A stretch of 18,541 nucleotides of DNA, taken from the NCBI GenBank assembly GCA_002898135.1, contig BDTQ01000215.1, positions 1 through 18,541 on the forward strand, read 5' to 3'. The position numbers and the translations under genes were made by a program. Numbering within the stretch: position 1 is the stretch's first letter; each line of letters begins with the position of its first letter. This document shows, one piece after another, positions 7,698 through 14,155 of the stretch. The notes under the pieces were generated by a model. That model did no database searches. It saw only the letters and a list, made by a program, of their open reading frames with translations, and was not told where the DNA came from. This DNA comes from a bacterium BMS3Bbin07. GTDB taxonomy: Bacteria > Nitrospirota > Thermodesulfovibrionia > Thermodesulfovibrionales > JdFR-85.

Positions 7698-10028
7698 ATG
7701 ACCCCGGCCCTGCCATATATATGTTTTATTTCAGGTATTGGCGTCTTTTACCTGTATCAGTTTTTCCCCTCTGCAGCCCTCCTTATTTTTTCCCTCCTCT
7801 TTGCCCTCCTTTACAAAAAAAACGGCAGGCACGCCTTTGTATATGCAGCTATCGTGCTTGTTGCCTTCAGCTATGCGCAGTTCAGGGAAGAACCTGCTGA
7901 GACAAAAGAGTCCCGCATTACTCTCTCATTAAAGACAAGACAACTGCAGCCATTTTCAGGTGTTGTCTCAGGACTACCGATTACTACAGAACGCGGATAT
8001 ATTCAGGAAATTCAGCTCAGGTATCCGGAGGCAGGACAAAAGACCTTTCTGTCGGCAGACCGGCCCCTGATCCCGGGCTCACTTCTTCAGGGGTTTGCCT
8101 ACATGAGCACTAAAGAGCCGCGCATAAACCCGGGAAGCCGGAACCGGGAACCCGTCATGTTTCTGAAGACAGACGGCACCCTGCTGTTGAGCAGGGATGA
8201 CTCCATCCAATGGCTTCCGCAGCGAATGAGGTGGAGGCTGTACAATTATTTCAGGGCTAACTTCAGCCCGGATGCGGCCTCCCTGCTGTCAGCCATAGTA
8301 ATTGGTCACAGGGAAAACAGCAGCAATATGCTCTACGCCGCATATGCCCGGACAGGGCTTGCCCATCTCATGAGCATCTCGGGCACACACTTTGCCCTAT
8401 TTACACTTCTGACCTTTTTTCTTATCAGATATTCGGCAAGGTGGCTGCCCTACAGATGGCTTGTATGGCTGACCGTCAGGCTGAGTCTTGACGAGATTGC
8501 CGCACTTCTGACCTTCCCGCTCATACTGCTTTACCTCCTCCTGTCAGGCGGCCGTATCCCTGCAATGAGGTCCTTCCTCATGATAAATATTTTCCTTCTG
8601 GGCCTCCTGATCGGCAGAAAGGGTCAGTGGCTTAACAGCCTTCTGCTTGCAGCGACTGTTATCCTTTTTTTAGACCCGGAATCCCTGAAAACCATCTCTT
8701 TTCAGCTCTCCTTCCTTGCCGTTTTCTTCATAGGCATTACCCTGGAGACTTTTGAGGGGTATGTTCAGCAGGAGAGATTCAAACCGGCATTGCAGAAACT
8801 TTTTAGATTAATTTTAGTTACCGCAGGTGCATTGATAGGGACATCGCCCCTGGTTCTTTACTATTTTCATACCATCTCAACAATCAGTATGCCTGCAAAC
8901 CTGATATTCACCCCTGTTATCTGCTTTTCGATCCTGCCCGCCGGTGTATTTGGAGGGATGATTTATCTTGTAACAGGATACTTTCCCCTCAAGGGCATGC
9001 TTCAGGGTGCTGTGGATATTGTAAATTCTTCAGTCAGCTATTTATCCGGGATTGGAAATACAGCCCTCTCCGTTGGGGCCTTTCCGGCAATAACCCTCTT
9101 CTTCATCTATCCTGCAATATATTTTGCCCTGAGGAAGAGGTGGAGATGGTTCATTTTGAGCACAACAGCCCTTGCAGCCACCATCATTTTGACCTTTATC
9201 TCTCTTGACAGAGCCCTTCCAAAGGTAACATTTCTTGATGTTGCCCAGGGTGACGCAGCGGTGATTGAGTCATCAGACGGCAGGACGATTGTCGTGGACA
9301 CCGGGTACACGGGAAGGGAAGTCAAGGACTTTCTCAGGTACAAAGGTATCAAGGCGGTGGATGCCCTGGTCATAACTCATGCAGACAAAGACCATTCAGG
9401 AGGCCTGTGGGAGCTGCTAAGCTCCACTACGGTAAGGGAGGTGTGGGATAACGGGCTTCTAAGGTACAGCCCGCAGTTAGGGCAGGAGATACTCCACAGA
9501 CAGTTAGAGGGTGGCGATATTCTGACCTCCGGAGAAAGCAGATTCCTCGCCCTTCATCCCCGGAGGGGTTATTACAGCATTTCCGAGGCTGAGGATAATA
9601 ATTACTCGCTGGTGTTGAGATTTCAGGACAGAGACCTCAAGGTCCTCTTTACCGGAGATATCGAGGCAGATGCAGAAGAGTCCTTTTTTGAACTCAGAAA
9701 ATATCTTCCAAGCGATGTGCTGAAGGTTGCACACCACGGCAGCAAGACATCAAGCACCAGGGCCTTCCTTGATTCAGTCAATCCAGCGGCAGCAATCATA
9801 AGTGTGGGAGCAGGAAACACTTACGGCCATCCCCACAGGGCAGCCCTGCAGAGACTCTCAGGCATTAATCTCTTCAGAACAGATATGGGCGGTGCAATCA
9901 GGGTGGAGACAGACTCCGTAAAAGGGCTTGTGGTAAAGCGGTTCAGGGATTACAGGCTGAAGAGGACAGCAGGGCCGGGAGACCCGGAGGAGATAGATAA
10001 TCTCAAAAGATTAATCCTTCTCTGGTAG
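7698..10028 (+). CDS. comEC: ComEC/Rec2-family DNA uptake channel
   Basis: 776 residues, full length for the family. Order: N-terminal hydrophobic segments and a small soluble domain (to about residue 170), the multi-span competence domain (about 190-500, with SGTHFALF and SGGRIPAMRS), and a C-terminal metallo-beta-lactamase-like domain. That domain has the metal motif HADKDHSGG near residue 560 and VAHHGSKTSS near 677. ComEC carries single-stranded DNA through the inner membrane during natural transformation. Its metal motifs are intact, so the nuclease-like domain may be active. It follows glmM by 32 bp and is probably cotranscribed with the cda genes. The ribosome site is weak (CTGGA). The last 26 bp overlap the end of the opposite-strand gene. 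Confidence 0.93.
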   Translation: MTPALPYICFISGIGVFYLYQFFPSAALLIFSLLFALLYKKNGRHAFVYAAIVLVAFSYAQFREEPAETKESRITLSLKTRQLQPFSGVVSGLPITTERGYIQEIQLRYPEAGQKTFLSADRPLIPGSLLQGFAYMSTKEPRINPGSRNREPVMFLKTDGTLLLSRDDSIQWLPQRMRWRLYNYFRANFSPDAASLLSAIVIGHRENSSNMLYAAYARTGLAHLMSISGTHFALFTLLTFFLIRYSARWLPYRWLVWLTVRLSLDEIAALLTFPLILLYLLLSGGRIPAMRSFLMINIFLLGLLIGRKGQWLNSLLLAATVILFLDPESLKTISFQLSFLAVFFIGITLETFEGYVQQERFKPALQKLFRLILVTAGALIGTSPLVLYYFHTISTISMPANLIFTPVICFSILPAGVFGGMIYLVTGYFPLKGMLQGAVDIVNSSVSYLSGIGNTALSVGAFPAITLFFIYPAIYFALRKRWRWFILSTTALAATIILTFISLDRALPKVTFLDVAQGDAAVIESSDGRTIVVDTGYTGREVKDFLRYKGIKAVDALVITHADKDHSGGLWELLSSTTVREVWDNGLLRYSPQLGQEILHRQLEGGDILTSGESRFLALHPRRGYYSISEAEDNNYSLVLRFQDRDLKVLFTGDIEADAEESFFELRKYLPSDVLKVAHHGSKTSSTRAFLDSVNPAAAIISVGAGNTYGHPHRAALQRLSGINLFRTDMGGAIRVETDSVKGLVVKRFRDYRLKRTAGPGDPEEIDNLKRLILLW

Positions 10029-10470
10029 GCAGGTAGGTCTCCACCACCCTCCATTTCATGCGCTCTTTTTTAAGTGTAAGAAAGACCGATTCATAGACCT
10101 CCTCTGTGCCAAGTATATACTCCCTGTCGTTGTTTTTTATCCCGACTGCCTTGAGCAGGAACTTTGCCTTGGCCTTTCCGTCTTCAGAATCAAGATCAAC
10201 ACGCAACCGCTTCAAATCAATCTCGATGGAATCATAATCCTTAAATATCCGCTTCAGTGTTTCTTTAAGATAAAGGTATGAAAAGCCATACCTGTCCCTG
10301 TAATTATAGGAGACCAGACTCATCACCCGTGAAAGGTCCTTTTGTATTGCCGCCTCCCTGCCCTCCCCGACAAGCTTCCTGATCCTTTTTGCATCAGAAG
10401 GCATCAGGAGATATATGGCGAGCGGGATAGAGAGCAACAGGAGTAATATTATGACAGTTTTTCTGCTCAA
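10003..10470 (-). CDS. Hypothetical protein with N-terminal membrane anchor
   Basis: 155 residues starting at a TTG codon preceded by CAGGA. One hydrophobic segment (about residues 5-23) is followed by an alpha+beta domain. The compact pattern (helices, then strands ending in RMKWRVVETYL) recalls NTF2/SnoaL-like folds, but no catalytic motif is visible and I do not recognise the family. No lipobox Cys. It is convergent with comEC, and the two coding ends overlap by 26 bp. Probably a secreted or inner-membrane-tethered small protein of unknown function. Confidence 0.75.
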   Translation of the reverse strand: MSRKTVIILLLLLSIPLAIYLLMPSDAKRIRKLVGEGREAAIQKDLSRVMSLVSYNYRDRYGFSYLYLKETLKRIFKDYDSIEIDLKRLRVDLDSEDGKAKAKFLLKAVGIKNNDREYILGTEEVYESVFLTLKKERMKWRVVETYLPTREGLIF

Positions 10471-10710
10471 GATTTTCCTGAATTAATATGGCTTTTCAGC
10501 CTTTTGTACAGAACATGCCATATTCCTTAATAACCTACAATAGCATATTGATATTGTAGATTCAAGATGCTGCGAAATACGCTCTCTATCCGGTATAATT
10601 TCAATAAAAGAAAAGGATATCCGTCATGTCTTCATCATCTTTCATCAAGATTTCTTTTTTGAGGCAACGATACTGTTTCGTTTCGATTTTTTATGAGGCG
10701 ATTCGTGTGC
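10471..10710. other. Intergenic stretch upstream of the RRM gene promoter
   Basis: AT-rich, with no convincing gene. It holds an inverted repeat at 10535-10559 and a lone TATAAT at 10594-10599 lacking a good -35 partner. A 31-codon ATG frame begins at 10626, preceded by AAAAGGA, and ends at 10721. It is too short and unlike anything I recognise to be called a gene. Confidence 0.5.
10535..10559. repeat. Perfect 8-bp inverted repeat (possible operator or hairpin)
   Basis: CTACAATA (10535-10542) and TATTGTAG (10552-10559) are exact complements around a 9-base centre. The symmetric, AT-rich form suits a dimeric regulator site; no run of T follows to make it an intrinsic terminator. Confidence 0.5.
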
Positions 10711-10739
10711 TTGACAACTGAGGTGTCATCGGATATAAT
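10711..10739 (+). promoter_or_regulatory. Exact consensus sigma-70 promoter for the RRM gene
   Basis: TTGACA (10711-10716), 17-bp spacer, TATAAT (10734-10739): all 12 positions match consensus at the ideal spacing. It predicts a transcript start near 10746, so the next gene has a leader of about 136 nt. Confidence 0.8.
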
Positions 10740-10745
10740 GATGTC

Positions 10746-10881
10746 ATTAAATGCGATCATGATAAATGATAGCTCTTTTATTGATTGGCCAATGGTTGGC
10801 TGAACGCTGTCGATTAATTTGTGCGTATAGTTATTTGATGGCGTAATCTCCTTAAACGCACATTTTTGAGGGAAGGATATC
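10746..10881 (+). promoter_or_regulatory. Long 5' leader of the RRM gene, possible RNA switch
   Basis: About 136 nt between the predicted transcript start and the ATG. It contains the palindrome ATTGGCCAAT (10784-10793). ATCTCCTT (10846-10853) can pair with AAGGATAT (10873-10880), which includes the ribosome-binding site, with one mismatch and a 19-nt loop. Such pairing would hide the site. Temperature or autoregulatory control is plausible for an RNA-binding protein gene but is inference. Confidence 0.4.
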
Positions 10882-11142
10882 ATGAATATTTATGTTGGAA
10901 ATCTGCCTTACGATGTAACCGAGGATGAGTTGAAAGGGCTTTTTTCGGAGTTTGGAGAAGTAAGCACCGTTAACATTATAACGGACAAGTATTCAGGGCA
11001 ATCAAAGGGTTTCGGGTTTGTGGAAATGCCTAACGATTCTGAAGCAGAGGAAGCAATTAAAGCCCTGGATGGGAGCGAACTAAAGGGGCGTAATATAAAG
11101 GTTAATCAGGCAAAACCTCGAGGAGAGCGCCCGCAACGCTGA
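10882..11142 (+). CDS. Single-RRM RNA-binding protein
   Basis: 86 residues, essentially one RNA recognition motif. RNP2 is IYVGNL (3-8) and RNP1 is KGFGFVEM (42-49), so the aromatic residues that stack on RNA are present (Tyr4 and two Phe in RNP1). A short basic tail (KPRGERPQR) follows. These small bacterial proteins resemble cyanobacterial Rbp proteins, which bind RNA and are often cold-induced. GGGAAGGA lies 5 bases before the ATG. It is a one-gene unit with its own consensus promoter, consistent with high expression. Confidence 0.95.
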   Translation: MNIYVGNLPYDVTEDELKGLFSEFGEVSTVNIITDKYSGQSKGFGFVEMPNDSEAEEAIKALDGSELKGRNIKVNQAKPRGERPQR

Positions 11143-11173
11143 TAAAGCTATTAACACCTGACAATCTGACCAT

Positions 11174-11203
11174 GCAGGGACACTGCAGAAAACGTGTGCC
11201 TGC
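11174..11203 (+). terminator. Hairpin downstream of the RRM gene, weak terminator candidate
   Basis: GCAGGGACAC (11174-11183) pairs with GTGTGCCTGC (11194-11203), 9 of 10 positions, around a 10-base loop. It lies 31 bp after the stop. No T-run follows directly, so it may be a 3'-end-protecting or Rho-assisted structure rather than an intrinsic terminator. Confidence 0.35.
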
Positions 11204-11278
11204 TGTCCGCCGGTTATATTTTCATGGAAAACAGGAGGGGTGCGCTGGATCTGTGTAACCCTGGGATAGACTGTTTTA

Positions 11279-11776
11279 CTACCTGTAGTTTGTAAACTGC
11301 AGGTGTATCCCAAAATCCTTTTCCTTAATCCTGGACATGATGGCCTGAAGATCGTCTATCTTTTTTCCCTTAACGCGAACCTGTTCTTTCTGTATCTCCG
11401 AGGTCACCTTAAGCTTGGTGTTTTTTATAAACTTTACTATCTCCTTTGCCTTATCCTGAGGGATTCCCTGCTGAAGGGTTATTACCTGCTTGACTGTATC
11501 CCCTGCTGCCGGCTCCACTTTGCCATAGCTCAGGGCCTTGAGAGAAATCCCCCGCCTTACAAGCTTTGACTGCAGAATATCGATAACGCTTTTAATCTTC
11601 TGCTCATCATCAGAAATAACCGTAATAACGCCCTTATCCTTGTTAAGCTCAATATTGCTTTTACTCCCTTTAAAGTCAAACCTCTGACTTATCTCTTTCA
11701 TTGCCTGATTTACGGCGTTGTCCACTTCCTGTAAATCCACTACGCATACAATGTCAAAAGAATGTGCTTCTGCCAT
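11279..11776 (-). CDS. yajQ: YajQ-family nucleotide-binding protein
   Basis: 165 residues, the family length, alignable from end to end: the N-terminal [19 protein letters not shown] block, [10 protein letters not shown], and the C-terminal [12 protein letters not shown] and QFTNYR. YajQ proteins are small cytoplasmic tandem alpha-beta proteins that bind nucleotides or nucleic acid. A Xanthomonas relative is a c-di-GMP receptor acting on a transcription factor. AAGGAGGG before the ATG supports the start. The gene follows the PsiE-family gene after 28 bp on the same strand, so both may share a transcript. Confidence 0.95.
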   Translation of the reverse strand: MAEAHSFDIVCVVDLQEVDNAVNQAMKEISQRFDFKGSKSNIELNKDKGVITVISDDEQKIKSVIDILQSKLVRRGISLKALSYGKVEPAAGDTVKQVITLQQGIPQDKAKEIVKFIKNTKLKVTSEIQKEQVRVKGKKIDDLQAIMSRIKEKDFGIHLQFTNYR

Positions 11777-11804
11777 TTACACCCTCCTTCTTTGCATAGT
11801 TACT

Positions 11805-12242
11805 TTATTCCTCTATCTTCTGAGCCTTGGCGGACAGGTAGTATGCAACCATTAAAATCAGGATTACAACAGCACTTAACCCCATCTCATAGAGTTTTTC
11901 AACAGGTACATGCTCCATGGTGGAGGTCTGGGCCTCTATCAAAAGAATCCTCCTTACCGCAGCTATCATGCCGATGGCAAGGAAGGGGCCAAGCAGGAAT
12001 TTCTGTTTCTTCAGAAACCTGATAACGGTCCAGAGGAGCTCAAGAATTATCAATGCCAAAAGCACGTCATTTACAAGGCGTATTATGGAGTCGCGCGATG
12101 GGTGAACAATATTGAGCACTGCATAATAGAACATAAAGCCGCATGCAATAAGCAACAGTAATGCAGCAAATATATGAAATAAAATATCTGCCTTTATAAA
12201 CAATTTTCTGAAGCTCTCTGTCAGGTCTGTTTTTTGAGTCAT
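11805..12242 (-). CDS. PsiE-family (phosphate-starvation-inducible E) membrane protein
   Basis: 145 residues with four hydrophobic spans (roughly 22-44, 58-77, 84-104, 118-138) and the conserved cytoplasmic region ELLWTVIRFLKKQ, PFLAIGMIAAVRRILL. In E. coli psiE is induced by phosphate starvation, but the biochemical role is unknown and the name should not be taken as function here. No clear ribosome site precedes the ATG. Likely cotranscribed with yajQ downstream. Confidence 0.85.
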   Translation of the reverse strand: MTQKTDLTESFRKLFIKADILFHIFAALLLLIACGFMFYYAVLNIVHPSRDSIIRLVNDVLLALIILELLWTVIRFLKKQKFLLGPFLAIGMIAAVRRILLIEAQTSTMEHVPVEKLYEMGLSAVVILILMVAYYLSAKAQKIEE

Positions 12243-12303
12243 AAGCTGTTAACTAACACCAAAAATATAATACCTGAATTGAGTATTTTTTATCCCCCCC
12301 TGA

Positions 12304-12326
12304 TGCGTGCCTGAGCATTGCACGCA
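12304..12326 (-). other. Hairpin downstream of the selenoprotein gene
   Basis: TGCGTGC (12304-12310) and GCACGCA (12320-12326) form a perfect 7-bp stem with a 9-base loop, 24 bp past the stop of the minus-strand gene. No T-run follows on either strand, so a terminator call is not firm. Confidence 0.4.
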
Positions 12327-12349
12327 AACAGGAAGGGTGGGTGACGGTT

Positions 12350-12904
12350 TTATTCAGGTTTGTATCTCATTCCGGGTTCGGGATCTATTCCCAGACTATC
12401 CATAACACGGTTGGTGTAGTTAAAATAAGCAATGAGTTGTGCTGCGTCAAGGATGTCTTCGTCAGCAAATCCGGTTGCACGTAAAACTTCAACATCCGTT
12501 CTGCTTATTTCTTTAGGGGTCAGTGTTAATTTGGCTGCAAAGTCGAGCAGTTTTTTTGTGGCTGGATCAAGGTTGGCCTTGCGGTAATCATCCTGAATTC
12601 TCGACACCTCGGCATCGTCTCTGATCTCTTCACGGAGATCGGATTCATGGCTCTCCATTCAGTAATAGCAGCCATTGAGTTTTGACACCACTGTGGCAAT
12701 CAGTACCCGCTGCAGTTTGCTTAGACCTCCCGGGCTGTCCATCATATGGCGGTAAAGCTTCCTTCCGATTGCCATGGTCTCCGGGCGGAGGCTCTGGACT
12801 TTTACCAGGTTAAGTACCCGCCCTGCTTTTGCGCGAGTCTCCTCATAGATCTCTGCCAATAAACCATCAGCATCCTCTTCTGCTATCGTACGGATCCAAC
12901 TCAT
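12350..12904 (-). CDS. AhpD-like peroxidase-related selenoprotein (in-frame UGA read as selenocysteine)
   Basis: Both halves of one protein are read in a single frame, interrupted only by TGA at 12661-12659. Reading TGA as selenocysteine gives 184 residues matching the carboxymuconolactone decarboxylase/AhpD-like 'peroxidase-related' family from end to end: MSWIRTI start, SLRPET, IATVVSKLNG, then C-Y-Y-U-M-E-S-H, and the C-terminal LLDFAAKLT, ATGFADEDILDAAQLIAYFNYTNR. Relatives have CxYC plus a downstream His; here the second Cys (residue 82) is the UGA, giving C79-x-x-U82. The CxxC of AhpD is a redox centre that reduces peroxides or disulfides. A SECIS-like stem-loop follows. The ATG at 12904 is chosen over 12943 because AAGGAGG lies 9 bases upstream. 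The alternative is a nonsense mutation (Cys TGC/TGT to TGA). Confidence 0.85.
12620..12643 (-). promoter_or_regulatory. Putative bacterial SECIS element
   Basis: On the mRNA, GAUCUC (12640-12635), loop CGUGAA (12634-12629), GAGAUC (12628-12623) form a perfect 6-bp stem. It is extended by a C/A mismatch and two more pairs (12642-12643 with 12620-12621). The loop begins 24 nt after the UGA and has G then U near its start. Bacterial SECIS elements are short stem-loops just past the UGA, with a G in the first loop positions and the loop about 16-37 nt away; this fits. Confidence 0.65.
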
Positions 12905-12932
12905 TGCGTTTTTCCTCCTTAAAGAGTGAATC

Positions 12933-12953
12933 TCTCCAGCCAAAAGCTGGAGA
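12933..12953 (-). other. Strong hairpin in the 5' leader of the selenoprotein gene
   Basis: TCTCCAGC (12933-12940) and GCTGGAGA (12946-12953) form a perfect 8-bp stem with a 5-base loop. It lies about 12 bases upstream of the AAGGAGG ribosome site, in the leader. It could stabilise the mRNA or bind a regulator. Confidence 0.5.
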
Positions 12954-13001
12954 TTTCTGTTTAGCGATTTAGGGGTTTTTGATATATAACAATATTCTTA
13001 T

Positions 13002-13030
13002 ATTATATTATAATAATGCTTTACAGTAAA
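13002..13030 (-). promoter_or_regulatory. Candidate promoter for the selenoprotein gene
   Basis: Minus strand: TTTACT (13030-13025, 4 of 6), 17-bp spacer, TATAAT (13007-13002, exact). The surroundings are so AT-rich that other -10 sites are possible. The predicted leader is about 90 nt. Confidence 0.4.
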
Positions 13031-13045
13031 TAAACCCCTTAAACC

Positions 13046-13074
13046 TTGAAAAAAAGAACTTGGTGATATAAAAT
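13046..13074 (+). promoter_or_regulatory. Candidate promoter for the kinase-TolC gene pair
   Basis: TTGAAA (13046-13051, 5 of 6), 17-bp spacer, TAAAAT (13069-13074, 5 of 6). The leader to the ATG at 13223 is about 142 nt; I see nothing else definable in 13075-13200 beyond a possible 7-codon frame at 13093. Confidence 0.5.
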
Positions 13075-13222
13075 ACCAGACATAATGAACCCATGAATCA
13101 ATATATAGTACTGTAACGTATCTGTATTGAGTAAAACCCAAGACCAGCGCTGAAAGAAGGAAAGAGAAACAGAAGACGCATGGAGCCGGGATATAATAAA
13201 TCCGAAGGAGAAAAAAAGAGAT

Positions 13223-14155
13223 ATGAATATTTATGTTTCAGGTTCGATGGCATATGACAGGATAATGGATTTTCCCGGCAGGTTTTCAGATCACATTTTA
13301 CCGGACAAGATACATATTTTGAATGTCTGTTTTACTGTTAACGGGTTGGTAGAGAAATTCGGAGGCACTGCAGGTAATGTTGCATATTCGTTGAGTCTGC
13401 TTGACGAGAGTCCGCTTATACTTGCGACCATAGGGAAGGACTATGGAAGTTATTTCGATTGGCTGAAGAAGAACAGGATTTCCGTTGAGGGGATAAAGAT
13501 AATCAATGATGAGTTTACTGCCGGTGCATATATAACAACCGACAAATCCGACAACCAGATAACAGGGTTTAATCCGGGTGCAATGAAGTATCCCTCCGGG
13601 TATAAGTTCAATAGTGCCGGAACAGGAGACTCCATTGCCCTGATAGCACCCGGAAACCTTCAGGACATGATAGAGTATGCAAAGACCTGCAGGGACTGGG
13701 GCATTGACTATATCTGCGACCCCGGACAGTCGCTTACTGCCTGGAAAGGGGATGCGCTCAGGAAGTGGATTAATGGTTCAGCGATACTTATCTCCAATGA
13801 TTACGAACTCGAGATGATTATGAAGATGACCGGACTGGATAAAAAGGGGCTTTTAGGGCTTACACGTACCATAGTTACAACACTCGGAGAAAAAGGCGCT
13901 CTTGTCAGTACTTCAGATGGTGACACCACTATACCTCCGGCAAAGGTTTCCGGAGTTGTTGATCCTACAGGTGCAGGTGATGCATGCAGGGCGGGACTGA
14001 TAAAAGGGCTTGTTACGGGCAAGGATATGGAGACTGCGGTCAAGATGGGCGCTGTTGCGGCAGTGTATGCGATAGAGAAATACGGCACTCAGGAGCATCG
14101 GTATACGTACGAGGATTTTGTTGAACGATATACAAGCAACTTTGGTCCGTTGTGA
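13223..14155 (+). CDS. PfkB-family sugar or nucleoside kinase
   Basis: 310 residues of the ribokinase/adenosine kinase fold. The N-terminal strand (IYVSGSMAYDRI), the substrate-side GGTAGNVAYSLS (47-58), and the C-terminal anion hole and catalytic base DPTGAGDACRAG (from residue 247; the base is Asp253) are intact. It should phosphorylate a sugar or nucleoside hydroxyl with ATP. The N-terminal FPGRFSDHIL region resembles proteins often called adenosine or nucleoside kinase, but the substrate is not proven. AAGGAG lies upstream. Its stop overlaps the GTG start of the TolC gene (GTGA). Confidence 0.9.
   Translation: MNIYVSGSMAYDRIMDFPGRFSDHILPDKIHILNVCFTVNGLVEKFGGTAGNVAYSLSLLDESPLILATIGKDYGSYFDWLKKNRISVEGIKIINDEFTAGAYITTDKSDNQITGFNPGAMKYPSGYKFNSAGTGDSIALIAPGNLQDMIEYAKTCRDWGIDYICDPGQSLTAWKGDALRKWINGSAILISNDYELEMIMKMTGLDKKGLLGLTRTIVTTLGEKGALVSTSDGDTTIPPAKVSGVVDPTGAGDACRAGLIKGLVTGKDMETAVKMGAVAAVYAIEKYGTQEHRYTYEDFVERYTSNFGPL

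Noticed and set aside
10626..10721. 31-codon plus-strand frame with AAAAGGA upstream
   Set aside because: Too short, no recognisable product, and it runs into the -35 region of the next promoter; coding cannot be supported.
10635..10883. Minus-strand 82-codon frame in the leader of the RRM gene
   Set aside because: It starts inside the RRM start codon, covers the predicted promoter and leader, has no ribosome site and resembles no known protein.
12659..12943. Two separate minus-strand genes (12350-12658 and 12659-12943)
   Set aside because: They abut with no gap in the same frame, have no ribosome site for the second, and together match one protein family across the TGA, so one selenoprotein gene is the better reading.
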